Source: Maricaulis parjimensis
GTDB lineage: Bacteria; Pseudomonadota; Alphaproteobacteria; Caulobacterales; Maricaulaceae
Assembly (NCBI RefSeq): GCF_016817355.1
Contig: NZ_JADOTT010000001.1
Coordinates: 189,094 to 253,093, forward strand
Direction of reading: 5' to 3'
Length of the DNA: 64,000 bases
In this document: one piece after another, positions 43,334-52,009 of the stretch
How the letters are laid out: each line of letters begins with the position of its first letter
Position numbering within the stretch: the stretch's first letter is position 1
Notes under the pieces: model-generated
Told to the model about the DNA's origin: nothing
The model's database searches: none
Seen by the model: the letters and a program-made list of their open reading frames with translations, nothing else
Made by a program: the position numbers and the translations under genes

Positions 43334-43737
43334 TGGCGCTGGACAATCTTCAGAAAAGCGAGCTGGTCATCTCCAAAATTCTTGAGGCGCTAGTGGAGCA
43401 AGGCATTCAATGCCGAACCCACCTTCCGTTCGCAGAACTCGGCCTGTCGGATGAGTTGAAGCCGTTTTTTGAGGGCTGCTGCCTGTGGCTCTACGATGAA
43501 GGTATCGTTCGTTGCACGAACCCTCACCAGCTAGGCACCAATGGTAGCATGGTGAACCCGTCAATCACCGCATATGGGTTCCAGTTACTTGGTCAGAAGT
43601 TCTTGGCGGGCGACAAGGAGGAGGCGCTCGGTACCGCAGTCAAAGAGGTTGCGAGTGGCCAGAAGAACTACGCGGCAATCGGTGACTTCTTCGGTGGCAT
43701 CCTTGGTGGCTTCACCAAATCACTCGGGAGCGGATGA
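43333..43737 (+). CDS. Unknown 134-residue protein inside the type I restriction operon
   Basis: The ATG overlaps the stop of the Mrr-like gene by one base (TGATG) and follows a perfect GGAGGAGGGG box, so it is clearly translated. The sequence (ALDNLQKSELVISKILEAL, FFEGCCLWLYDEGIVRCTN) suggests a small helical or winged-helix fold. The C terminus is glycine-rich and amphipathic (AIGDFFGGILGGFTKSLGSG), unusual in a soluble protein. hsdR begins three bases after its stop. I recognise no family. Position and tight spacing argue for a role with the restriction enzymes. Confidence 0.8.
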   Translation: MALDNLQKSELVISKILEALVEQGIQCRTHLPFAELGLSDELKPFFEGCCLWLYDEGIVRCTNPHQLGTNGSMVNPSITAYGFQLLGQKFLAGDKEEALGTAVKEVASGQKNYAAIGDFFGGILGGFTKSLGSG

Positions 43738-43740
43738 TCC

Positions 43741-46719
43741 ATGGCAATCACACAGTCCGCGCTACACCGCGAAATCGCCGTCCAGGAACACTTCGTCCAG
43801 CAGCTGGTAGCCCACCAAGGCTATCGCGAACGCCAGCCTGACGACCACGACAAGCCGCTCGCGCTCGATGTCGCACTGGTCTGCGAGTTCCTGAAGACTT
43901 CCCAGCCGGATGCCTGGGCGACACTCGCTTCGAACTATCCTGGTTCCGAGCAGCGCACGGTGATCGACAAGCTCACCAAGGATCTGAGGACCTTCGGGAC
44001 GCTGGAAGTCCTGCGCAAGGGCATCAAGCTGGTGCCGAACATCAAGTTCCAGCTCTGCGCCTTCAAGCCTGCCTCGTCGATCAATCCTGATCTGGTACGG
44101 CTCTACGAAGCGAACATCCTCTCGGTGATCCAGGAAGTCGAATACTCGACCAAGAACGGCAACCGGATCGACACCGTCCTCTATGTGAACGGCATCCCGG
44201 TCGCGACCTTCGAGTTCAAGAACACGCTCACAGGGTCGAACTACAAGACTGCAGAGAAGCAGTACAAGAAGGACCGCTCGCCCGCTGGTGAGCCTCTACT
44301 GACGTTCAAGCGCGGCGCTCTCGTCCACTTCGCGCTGGACCAGGACTATGTCTCGATGGCCACGCGGCTGGCCAATGGCAGCACCTATTTCCTGCCGTTC
44401 AACCGGGGCCGCGAGGGAGGCGGTGGGAACCCGGATGTGAAACTGGACGACGGAACCGAGGAGTTCCGTATCGCCTATCTCTACCGGGACCTGCCGGACG
44501 GCAAAGCGATCTTCGCGCGGGAGGTCCTGCTCGACATCATCGGACGCTTCATCCACCTCAATGAAGACGGTGTGATGATCTTCCCGCGCTTCCAGCAGCT
44601 CGACGCCGTGCGAAAGCTGATGGCCCATGCTCGCGAACACGGATGCGGGCAGAACTATCTCATCCAGCACTCGGCCGGCTCAGGGAAATCGAACACCATC
44701 GGCTGGACGGCCCACCAGGCGATCAAGCTCCATACCGAGGACGACAAGTCGATCTTCGATACGGCCATCATCCTGACCGACCGCCGGGTTCTCGACAGGC
44801 AGCTCCAGAAAACGCTCACCGACCTGGAGCAGACGCCGGGCGTAGTCCGGGCTATCGATGGAACGTCTCGTCAACTCAAGGAAGCCTTAGAGGCGGGCGC
44901 GAAGATCATCGTGTCGACGATCCAGAAGTTCGGCACCGAGCATCTCACCGCGATCTCTGCCCAGGCGCACAAGACGTTCGCCGTGATCATGGACGAGGCG
45001 CACAGTTCGCAGTCCGGTAAGGCAGCGGAGGCTGTCTCCAAGGCTCTGACAGCGCAGGAAGCCGAGGAGGAAGGCCGTTCTGCGGAGGACATCATCCTCG
45101 CCTACCAGAACGAACGAGGGCCGCAGGAGAACATCTCCTACTTCGCTTTCACGGCGACACCCCGGAACGTCACGCTGGAGCGCTTCGGACATCCTGGCGA
45201 GGACGGAAAGCCCCATCCCTTCCACTTGTATTCGATGCGTCAGGCCATCGAGGAAGGTTTCATCCTGGATGTGCTGAAGAACTACTCGACCTACCAGGCC
45301 TATTACGAGCTGGAGAAGACCATCGAGGACGATCCGCGCTTCGAAGGTTCGAAGGCCCAGCGCAAGGTCGCCAAGTTCGCGCATCTCCACGACGAGGCCA
45401 TCGATCAGAAGGTCGAGGTGATCGTCGAACACTTCCGCCGCCATGTGATGCATGAGCTGGGCGGTGAAGCGAAGGCGATGGTGGTCACAGCCAGCCGGGA
45501 AGCGGCCCTGAAATACTATCGGGGGATGGAACGCTATCTGGCTTCGAAGAACTATGACGATCTGGGTGTTCTCGTGGCGTTTTCCGGAGCGCTCCCGGAT
45601 GGAACCGGGGGCGAGATCACTGAACCGGAACTCAACGGGTTCGCCGAGACGGAACTGCCCAAGAAGTTCGACAAGGGCGACTACCACCTCCTCATCGTGG
45701 CCGAGAAATACCAGACCGGTTTCGACCAGCCCAAGCTCTGCGCCATGTATGTCGACCGCAAGCTGGCGGGCCTCCAGTCTGTCCAGACACTCTCGCGTCT
45801 CAACCGGACCAAGCGGGGCAAGGACAGGACCTTCATCCTCGACTTCCAGAACTCCATCGAGGACATCCAGGAGGCCTTCAAGCCTTTCTTCGAAGCGACC
45901 ACGCTGGAAGAACGCTCTGACCCCAACCAGATCTACGAGCTGGAACAGAAAATCATCAGTTACGGCTTCATAGACCGGCCGGAGATCGACAGGTTTGCGG
46001 CGATCTACTTCAAACCGGAAGGGGTGACCACAGCAGACCGGCCTTCTCTGGAAGCCATCGTTCGCAATGCGGTGGATCGCTGGCAGGCTGAGGACGCAGA
46101 GGGGCGTCGCGAGGAATTCCGTCAACTCTTGAAGAGCTATCAACGCTTCTATGTCTTCCTGGCCCAAATCATGACCCTAGGGGACACCTGGCTGGAGAAA
46201 CTTTACGTCTACGCCTCCTGGTTGGACCGAAAGCTGCCCGACAGAGAGCAGCCTGAAGACCCTGACATCACGGACGACATGCTCCGCCTCGCAGCTTTCA
46301 AGGTGGAACACAAGAAAGATGGGTCCGCGTCCCTTCACGAAGGGGACACGACAGCCCTGAAGCCTATCAGCGAGTTCGCGGCCAAGCCTTTCACTGAGAA
46401 GGAAGCCAAGACTCTCCAGGAGATCATCGACGCCTTCAACGAACGGCACGGGACAAGCTTCTCCGAGGAAGACACACGCCGCTTTGTCGACGTAACGGAG
46501 CAGCTGCTCGACGACCGCAACATGCGAGCGATGTTGGAAGACAACCCGGTTGACGTCGTGCAAGGCGCGTTTCGGCAACGGGCAACCGCTGGAGTGGCGG
46601 CGGCCTTTCAGCGTGACGGCGAGATGCAAAGCATCTTTTTCTCGGACAAGGAGATCCGAGATAGGGTCCTCGACTGGATGCTAAAGGCCGCACTGGACAG
46701 GGTGAGACGCGCATCTTGA
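43741..46719 (+). CDS. hsdR: Type I restriction endonuclease translocase subunit
   Basis: The 992-residue protein has the N-terminal nuclease site (RIDTVLYVNGIPVATFEFKN, the D...E-x-K motif). The helicase core shows Walker A (SAGSGKSNTIGW), the DEAH box (VIMDEAHSSQ) and FAFTATPRNVT (motif III). Later motifs such as VAEKYQTGFDQPKL and VQTLSRLNRTKRGKDRTF (motif VI) follow. It translocates and cuts unmodified DNA with HsdM and HsdS. The ATG has GGGAGCGG upstream. It is the last gene of the operon and ends about 120 bases before attR. Confidence 0.96.
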   Translation: MAITQSALHREIAVQEHFVQQLVAHQGYRERQPDDHDKPLALDVALVCEFLKTSQPDAWATLASNYPGSEQRTVIDKLTKDLRTFGTLEVLRKGIKLVPNIKFQLCAFKPASSINPDLVRLYEANILSVIQEVEYSTKNGNRIDTVLYVNGIPVATFEFKNTLTGSNYKTAEKQYKKDRSPAGEPLLTFKRGALVHFALDQDYVSMATRLANGSTYFLPFNRGREGGGGNPDVKLDDGTEEFRIAYLYRDLPDGKAIFAREVLLDIIGRFIHLNEDGVMIFPRFQQLDAVRKLMAHAREHGCGQNYLIQHSAGSGKSNTIGWTAHQAIKLHTEDDKSIFDTAIILTDRRVLDRQLQKTLTDLEQTPGVVRAIDGTSRQLKEALEAGAKIIVSTIQKFGTEHLTAISAQAHKTFAVIMDEAHSSQSGKAAEAVSKALTAQEAEEEGRSAEDIILAYQNERGPQENISYFAFTATPRNVTLERFGHPGEDGKPHPFHLYSMRQAIEEGFILDVLKNYSTYQAYYELEKTIEDDPRFEGSKAQRKVAKFAHLHDEAIDQKVEVIVEHFRRHVMHELGGEAKAMVVTASREAALKYYRGMERYLASKNYDDLGVLVAFSGALPDGTGGEITEPELNGFAETELPKKFDKGDYHLLIVAEKYQTGFDQPKLCAMYVDRKLAGLQSVQTLSRLNRTKRGKDRTFILDFQNSIEDIQEAFKPFFEATTLEERSDPNQIYELEQKIISYGFIDRPEIDRFAAIYFKPEGVTTADRPSLEAIVRNAVDRWQAEDAEGRREEFRQLLKSYQRFYVFLAQIMTLGDTWLEKLYVYASWLDRKLPDREQPEDPDITDDMLRLAAFKVEHKKDGSASLHEGDTTALKPISEFAAKPFTEKEAKTLQEIIDAFNERHGTSFSEEDTRRFVDVTEQLLDDRNMRAMLEDNPVDVVQGAFRQRATAGVAAAFQRDGEMQSIFFSDKEIRDRVLDWMLKAALDRVRRAS

Positions 46720-46739
46720 CCCCAGCGCCGCACCACGAT

Positions 46740-46775
46740 TTGGTACATGGAGTTCAACAACGCGCCATGTACCAA
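46740..46775. repeat. Inverted TTGGTACATGG repeats inside attR
   Basis: TTGGTACATGG (46740-46750) and CCATGTACCAA (46765-46775) are perfect inverted copies. The decamer is the same as the two direct copies at 34134-34155. Further on, ACGCATTGAA occurs twice near 46794 and 46810. Confidence 0.6.
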
Positions 46776-46841
46776 TCGACCACGCCAAGCATAACGCATT
46801 GAAATTACAACGCATTGAAGAGCTCAAAAATTCTCCCGCGC

Positions 46842-46860
46842 TCTTCTCCTGGGCACCATT
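46842..46860. other. attR core (19 bp)
   Basis: Identical to 34061-34079. It marks the right end of the island. Confidence 0.9.
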
Positions 46861-46880
46861 CTCCGTTGGGGGAATGAAAC

Positions 46881-46913
46881 AAAAACCCCGAGCCAACCGG
46901 CTGCGGGGTTTTT
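46881..46913. terminator. Terminator outside attR (original tRNA-Leu terminator; also bd oxidase operon)
   Basis: AAAAACCCCG...CGGGGTTTTT with an AGCC/GGCT extension forms a strong hairpin 20 bases outside attR. In the uninterrupted chromosome it would lie about 20 bases after the tRNA. On the minus strand it ends the cydAB-small subunit operon. Confidence 0.85.
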
Positions 46914-46930
46914 GTTTGGCCTGAAGCCGT

Positions 46931-47104
46931 CTACTGCGCCAACAGAAGCAGCCCTCGAAGAACATAGGCTGTCGCGGCAACCACCAGTCCGCCTGCCAGC
47001 GCCAGCCCGGCGAACCAGAGCCATTGCCGCGTCGGGGCGAGTTTTGTGTCGGCCGCAGGCGGCCCGGCCGGCTCCAGCCACCGCGTCCAGTCCCGCCTAG
47101 TCAT
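46931..47104 (-). CDS. DUF2474/CydX-like small subunit of the bd-type oxidase
   Basis: A 57-residue protein (MTRRDWTRWLEPAGPPAADT...) with one C-terminal membrane helix (WLWFAGLALAGGLVVAATAYVLRGLLLL). It starts inside the end of cydB (8-base overlap) and is the third gene of the operon, the usual place for the small helper subunit of bd oxidases. Assignment to DUF2474 rests on size, topology and context. Confidence 0.75.
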   Translation of the reverse strand: MTRRDWTRWLEPAGPPAADTKLAPTRQWLWFAGLALAGGLVVAATAYVLRGLLLLAQ

Positions 47105-48143
47105 GATAGCCATCCCCCGGCTGAACCTTGCCCCAGAAGAGCCGGTAGACATAGGCGGTGTAGGCCAGGATGACAGGCAGCATGATCACGGCACCGACCA
47201 GCATGAAGGCCAGCGCATTATCACGCGCCGCCGCCTCGTGGATCGTTACCTGATAGGGCACAATGAAGGGCAGGAGCGAGACCGCCAGGCCCAGATATCC
47301 CGACAGGAAAATCCCGATCGTGATCAGGAACGGCCAGGCGTCATGTCCTTTCGCCTGGCCGGGAGAAGCGGACAGGGCACGCCAGAGCAGCCCGCACAAC
47401 ACCATGCCCGCCAGCGGGATGGGCAGGAGCGGGATCAGCACGGCCGGACGGATCTCCGTCATGGAGAACCCCCAACGCTGCACCACCTGCTCATTGACGG
47501 ACAGGGTCGCCAGGCTCACCGCCAGGAAACAGGCTGCCAGCACGATCAGCGCGGCCCGGGCCCAGCCGCGGGCGCGCCTCTGCAGCTCGCCCTCGGTCTT
47601 CAGGTACAACCAGCCGGCGCCGAGCAGGATATAGCCCGTCGCGACCGAGACGCCGACCAGAAGGCTGAACGGCGTCAGCCAGTCAAAGGGACGTCCCGCA
47701 AACACGCCATCCTCCACGGCCACACCCTGCACGAAGGCGCCCAGGATCACACCCTGCGACAGCGCCGCTGCGAAGGAACCGCCGAAGAAGGCGGCATTCC
47801 AGAAGCGCCGGGTCACAGGGCGGACCGCCTTGTGCCGGAACTCGAAGGCCACGCCCCGGAAGATGAGGGCGGCCAGCATGACCAGTATCGGCAGATAAAA
47901 GGCCGGCATCAGGATCGCATAGGCGGTCGGGAAGGCGGCGAACAAGCCTCCACCGCCGATAATCAGCCAGGTCTCATTCCCGTCCCAGACCGGTTCGACG
48001 GTTGCCGTCATCATGTTGCGTTCTTCGTCCGAACGCGCACGGCCCGTCAGGATGCCAACGCCCAGATCGAACCCGTCGAGCACGACATAGAGCATCACAC
48101 CAATGGCCAGGATCAGGGCCCAGATCAGCGGAAGGTCCAGCAT
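47097..48143 (-). CDS. cydB: Cytochrome bd-type ubiquinol oxidase subunit II
   Basis: The 348-residue protein has the subunit II start (LPLIWALILAIGVMLYVVLDGFDLGVGIL) and EPVWDGNETWLIIGGGGLFAAFP, the conserved heme/quinol-proximal segment. About eight membrane helices are seen. The ATG overlaps the cydA stop by one base (TGATG). It forms the oxidase with CydA in the inner membrane. Confidence 0.95.
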   Translation of the reverse strand: MLDLPLIWALILAIGVMLYVVLDGFDLGVGILTGRARSDEERNMMTATVEPVWDGNETWLIIGGGGLFAAFPTAYAILMPAFYLPILVMLAALIFRGVAFEFRHKAVRPVTRRFWNAAFFGGSFAAALSQGVILGAFVQGVAVEDGVFAGRPFDWLTPFSLLVGVSVATGYILLGAGWLYLKTEGELQRRARGWARAALIVLAACFLAVSLATLSVNEQVVQRWGFSMTEIRPAVLIPLLPIPLAGMVLCGLLWRALSASPGQAKGHDAWPFLITIGIFLSGYLGLAVSLLPFIVPYQVTIHEAAARDNALAFMLVGAVIMLPVILAYTAYVYRLFWGKVQPGDGYHD

Positions 48144-49546
48144 CACTTGCTCTCCCCTTCAAAGGCTTCGGGAAGCTCCGCGGGATCATCGACGGCGGCC
48201 AGAGGAGACCCCGGCGCGCGGGGGCGGGCCGTCGCCGGCTGATCAACAAACCCACGCGATGCAATACGCGCCATGTAGATCACGCCAGCCGTGAAAATGA
48301 TTGCATAGACGATCATGAAGACCAGCAGGGAGAACGCGACCTGCCCGGCCTCGACCGGCGCGACACTGTCGACCGTTCTGAGGACGCCATAGACCGTGTA
48401 GGGCTGGCGGCCGACCTCGGCCGTCACCCATCCCGTGACCACGGCCAGAAAGCCCAGCGCCCCGCCCGGAACGGCGAGATAATGGTAGAGGCCCGGCCGG
48501 TCCAATCGTCCGTGCCACCACAGGAACACACCCCAGAGCCCCAGCGCCAGAAGCGCCAGACCGGCGCCCACCATCAGCCGGAAACTCCAGAACACGATCC
48601 AGAAGGGCGGACGTTCGCTTTCCGGGAAAGCGTCCATGCCCTGCAGGGGTTCATCCGTGGCAAACAGAAAACGGCTGGTGCCCGGGATACCGACCGCATC
48701 GCGCCCGCAGGCCCCGTCCGAGGGCCAGGCCAGCAGCAGGGTCGGCTGCACGTCTGCAGTCTCGCACCACCCTTCCATCACGGCGATCTTGGCCGGTTGG
48801 TGATGGTGGGCCACTTCGCCGGACCAGTGTCCCGCCCAGATCTGCAGCGGCAGAAGCAAGGCGAGCGTACCCGCTGCCATCCGCATCTGCCAGCGCGTCG
48901 GTTCCGTGCCGCGGCCGCGCAGCACCTGCCAGGCTCCGGCGGCCAGGACGACGGCCGCAGTCGTGATATAGGCCGCCAGCATCATGTGGGCGAAACGGCT
49001 GGGAAAGCTTGGGTTGAAGATCACGGCCCACCAGTCGGTCGCGTAGAAATTCCCCGTCACCGGATCCGTCGCAAACCCGGCCGGTGTCTGCATCCAGGAA
49101 TTGGCCGACAGGATCCAGAACGCCGAGAAGGTCGTACCGATGGCAACCGCGCAGGTGGCCACGAAGTGGAGCTTGTTACCGACCCGGTTCCAGCCGAACA
49201 GCATCACGCCCAGGAAGGTCGCCTCCAGGAAGAAGGCGGTCAGAACTTCATAGCCCAGCAAGGGCCCCATCACGCTGCCGGTCCGCTCGGAAAAGACGCT
49301 CCAATTGGTGCCGAACTGGTAGGACATCACCACGCCCGACACGACGCCCATGGCGAAGGCCAGCGCGAAAATCTTGACCCAGTGCAGATAAAGCCGCCGG
49401 AAGACATCCTTGCCGGTCTTCAGCCACAGCCCCTCGCACACGGCCAGGAAGGCAGCGAGGCCGATCGTGAAGGACGGGAATAGAATGTGAAACGCGACGA
49501 CAAACGCAAACTGCAGCCGGGACAAGAGCAGGGCATCGAATTCCAT
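48143..49546 (-). CDS. cydA: Cytochrome bd-type ubiquinol oxidase subunit I (CIO-like, short Q-loop)
   Basis: The 467-residue protein begins FDALLLSRLQFAFVVAFHILFPSFTIG, with the conserved His ligand. Later segments GRQPYTVYGVLRT and RFAHMMLAAYITTA are typical. The quinol-binding loop is short, as in the cyanide-insensitive (CioA) subgroup rather than E. coli CydA (522 aa). It oxidises ubiquinol and reduces oxygen with high affinity or under stress. First gene of a three-gene operon. Confidence 0.94.
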   Translation of the reverse strand: MEFDALLLSRLQFAFVVAFHILFPSFTIGLAAFLAVCEGLWLKTGKDVFRRLYLHWVKIFALAFAMGVVSGVVMSYQFGTNWSVFSERTGSVMGPLLGYEVLTAFFLEATFLGVMLFGWNRVGNKLHFVATCAVAIGTTFSAFWILSANSWMQTPAGFATDPVTGNFYATDWWAVIFNPSFPSRFAHMMLAAYITTAAVVLAAGAWQVLRGRGTEPTRWQMRMAAGTLALLLPLQIWAGHWSGEVAHHHQPAKIAVMEGWCETADVQPTLLLAWPSDGACGRDAVGIPGTSRFLFATDEPLQGMDAFPESERPPFWIVFWSFRLMVGAGLALLALGLWGVFLWWHGRLDRPGLYHYLAVPGGALGFLAVVTGWVTAEVGRQPYTVYGVLRTVDSVAPVEAGQVAFSLLVFMIVYAIIFTAGVIYMARIASRGFVDQPATARPRAPGSPLAAVDDPAELPEAFEGESK

Positions 49547-49648
49547 GGCGGATCTCCTTGCAGCCGCAAACTAGGCAGCATCAGGACACCCGGCCAGTCA
49601 CGCTTTGTCACATGAGGCAATAGAGCGCGGCGATGCCCCAAACACCAA

Positions 49649-49676
49649 AACGCCCGGCAGGGGGATGCCGGGCGTT
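49649..49676 (-). terminator. Terminator of the 143-residue secreted protein gene
   Basis: AACGCCCGGCA-TCCCCC-TGCCGGGCGTT on the minus strand is an eleven-base-pair stem followed by TTGGTGTTTGG. Confidence 0.75.
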
Positions 49677-49730
49677 CAGTGACCTGTATGTGCTTCGTAC
49701 AGGTTGGGGGCCGAGTGTCAGGCGGGTCGC

Positions 49731-50162
49731 TTAGCGCGTTCCGGCCTGAGCCACCGAGGACGCGCCCCGGCGGGTGATCTGGAAACTGCCTTCATCGCCC
49801 GGGCGCAGATAGGCACGGCAGAAACCGGCATCATCCACGGGGAAGGGGCAGGCAAAGCTGGTGTGTTCCACCGAAACGGTCAGGCGCAGTTCGCCACGCT
49901 CCGGGACCGAGTAGGAGCACAGGCCGCCGGTGACATCCGCCACGGCGAAACGGCCATTATCGTGAAGGCCGCGGCCGCGTTCCCGGGATTCAATGACATC
50001 GCCATCATCCTGGTTCAGGCGGCAGGACACTTCCCAGCCGCGCTGGCCGAGCATTTCAAGAACGAAGGCTTCACCCGATTGCGGCGTTTGCGCAGTGGTC
50101 GTGCCGACCAGGGCCAGGGCGCCAGCGAGGGAAGCTGCGATCATCATGGTTTGTTTTTTCAT
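49731..50162 (-). CDS. Small periplasmic protein, hypothetical
   Basis: A signal peptide (MKKQTMMIAASLAGALALVGTTTAQ) precedes about 118 residues. Four cysteines (VSCRLNQ, GLCSYSV, FACPFPV, GFCRAYL) could form two disulfides. The start is preceded by AGGAGGAGA. The gene is monocistronic and has its own terminator. No family was recognised. Confidence 0.75.
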   Translation of the reverse strand: MKKQTMMIAASLAGALALVGTTTAQTPQSGEAFVLEMLGQRGWEVSCRLNQDDGDVIESRERGRGLHDNGRFAVADVTGGLCSYSVPERGELRLTVSVEHTSFACPFPVDDAGFCRAYLRPGDEGSFQITRRGASSVAQAGTR

Positions 50163-50478
50163 GACTTCTCCTCCTGCGAGAAATTCATTGGGGTCAGTTG
50201 TATGACACTAATGTTACAGCGTTCCCTACTCCTGTAAAGTCCGTACACGGACGTTTCGGGATTTCACGCAATGACTCTTATACACTCGTTTTTCTGCGCT
50301 TTTTGATCAATGCTTCGACATTATTCGCAGTATTATTGCATACGCTAAATCCTTGAATGACACCCGGCTGTCACAAAACAGGTCCGGTTATCCACAGCCC
50401 CCAGCTCGCGTGCAGCCCCGCCTTGCCGCTTCAGCCGCTGCCCGCTAGCGTCCTGCCCACTCGGGGCGCGGCGCTGGC
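50163..50478. other. AT-rich intergenic region, promoter area
   Basis: No gene is seen. The part 50230-50360 is AT-richer than its surroundings and should contain the promoters for the two divergent genes. One perfect DnaA-box-like TTATCCACA lies at about 50388-50396. A single box does not make an origin. Confidence 0.5.
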
Positions 50479-51999
50479 ATGATCTTCAATTCCTTCGAAT
50501 TCCTGTTTCTTTTCCTGCCGGCTGTGCTGCTCGCCTATTATCTGGCGCGCCGCTACATCTCGCACTGGACCGCCCTCTCCCTGCTCGCGGGAGCCAGTTT
50601 CTTCTTCTATGCGTGGTGGGACGTCTCCCGCGCACCCTGGCACGAGCTAACCGGGTTCAATGGCGAGAGCGTGATCCGGGCGCTCTGGTTCATCCGCCAC
50701 GTCCTGCTTCTGCTGATCTCGGTCATCACCAACCACATCATCGCCCGCTTCATGCGGCGCTGGGGCAATCAGCCGCTGCTGGCGATCGGGATCATTTTCA
50801 ATCTCTCCCTGCTCGGCTTCTTCAAATATGCCGACTTCCTGGCCAGCAATATCAACGCCCTGACCGGGCTCGACATTCCGGAGCTGGGACTGGGCCTGCC
50901 CCTGGCCATTTCCTTCTTCTCCTTCCAGCAGATCTCCTATCTGGTGGATGTGGCCCGCCACAAAACCGATCCGGGCCGCTTCTTCGCCCACGCGCTCTTT
51001 GTCAGCTTCTTCCCGCACATCGTGGCGGGCCCGCTGATCCAGCACCACCAGATCGCCTCGCAATTCAACGACACCAAACGCAAGGACGATATCTGGGACA
51101 ATCTGGGCGTCGGCCTGTCCCTGTTCGCGATCGGCCTCGCCAAAAAGGTTCTGATCGCCGAGAGCATCGAGCCCTACGCTTCCTCGCTCTTTGCCATGGC
51201 CGAGCGCGGCGACACGCCCGGCCTCGTAGCCGCCTGGGTCGGGGCCATCGCCTACGCCTTGCAGATCTTCTTCGACTTCTCCGGCTATTCCGACATGGCG
51301 CTGGGCCTGGCCCGCTGCCTGGGCTTCCGTCTGCCGGTCAATTTCAACGGGCCGTACAAATCCGCCTCCATCGTGGAATTCTGGCGCCGCTGGCACATCA
51401 CGCTGAGCCATTTCCTGCGCGACCATCTCTACATCCCGCTCGGCGGCAACCGGCATGGCGAGACCCGGCGCTCCATCAATCTCATGGCGACCATGCTGCT
51501 GGGCGGTCTCTGGCATGGCGCGGCCTGGACCTTCGTGATCTGGGGCGGACTGCACGGGCTGGGCCTGACCGTGAACCATTATTGGAACAAGTGGGGCCCC
51601 AAGGGCTGGTTTGACGGCCATCGCCGCGTCCTCGCCATCGGCCTCACCTTCGCTTTCACGACCATCGCCTGGGTCTTCTTCCGGGCCGAAAGCTGGAGCG
51701 GGGCCGGCCGCATCCTGGCGGGCATGTTCGGTTTTGCCGGCTGGGGTCTGGAAGGCGTCGCGACCGAGGCTGTGGCCTGGATCATCTTCGGCCTGGCCAT
51801 TGTCTGGTCCCTGCCCGACACACCGGAAATTTTCTCCGACGTGATCGACGAGCAAACGCTGAAAGACGCCCAGATCAAGCCGAAACCCGGCCTGCGCTGG
51901 CGCTTCTCCCGGGCCATGGCGATCTGCGCCGCCCTCCTGCTCTTCCTGTCCGTGCTGAACGCCTGGAAGACGTCCGAATTCATCTATTACACCTTCTAG
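50479..51999 (+). CDS. MBOAT family O-acyltransferase (AlgI-like)
   Basis: The 506-residue membrane protein has the AlgI-type start (MIFNSFEFLFLFLPAVLLAYY) and the MBOAT signature WRRWHITLSHFLRDHLYIPL. The catalytic His lies in LLGGLWHGAAWTFVIWG. Such proteins pass acetyl groups across the inner membrane to a periplasmic acetyltransferase that modifies a polysaccharide. The next gene, 10 bases downstream, codes for the expected SGNH partner. The polysaccharide substrate is unknown. Confidence 0.92.
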   Translation: MIFNSFEFLFLFLPAVLLAYYLARRYISHWTALSLLAGASFFFYAWWDVSRAPWHELTGFNGESVIRALWFIRHVLLLLISVITNHIIARFMRRWGNQPLLAIGIIFNLSLLGFFKYADFLASNINALTGLDIPELGLGLPLAISFFSFQQISYLVDVARHKTDPGRFFAHALFVSFFPHIVAGPLIQHHQIASQFNDTKRKDDIWDNLGVGLSLFAIGLAKKVLIAESIEPYASSLFAMAERGDTPGLVAAWVGAIAYALQIFFDFSGYSDMALGLARCLGFRLPVNFNGPYKSASIVEFWRRWHITLSHFLRDHLYIPLGGNRHGETRRSINLMATMLLGGLWHGAAWTFVIWGGLHGLGLTVNHYWNKWGPKGWFDGHRRVLAIGLTFAFTTIAWVFFRAESWSGAGRILAGMFGFAGWGLEGVATEAVAWIIFGLAIVWSLPDTPEIFSDVIDEQTLKDAQIKPKPGLRWRFSRAMAICAALLLFLSVLNAWKTSEFIYYTF

Positions 52000-52009
52000 G
52001 GAGACCGTC

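Larger units (their letters stand above)
34061..46860. mobile_element. Integrative genomic island at tRNA-Leu carrying a restriction-modification operon
   Basis: The element is bounded by perfect 19-base direct repeats (TCTTCTCCTGGGCACCATT) at 34061-34079 inside the tRNA and at 46842-46860. A tyrosine integrase gene lies immediately inside the left end. TTGGTACATG repeats lie inside both ends. The tRNA's own terminator has been pushed to 46881, just outside the right end, which shows what the uninterrupted locus looked like. Cargo: membrane protein, UDG-like protein, serine resolvase, GNAT-like protein and a five-gene type I restriction operon. No conjugation genes and no replication gene are seen, so mobilisation would depend on the integrase and outside help. 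Confidence 0.93.

Noticed and set aside
50388-50396. DnaA box TTATCCACA as part of a replication origin
   Set aside because: Only one box was found, with no hemE/dnaA-type context and no cluster of further boxes.
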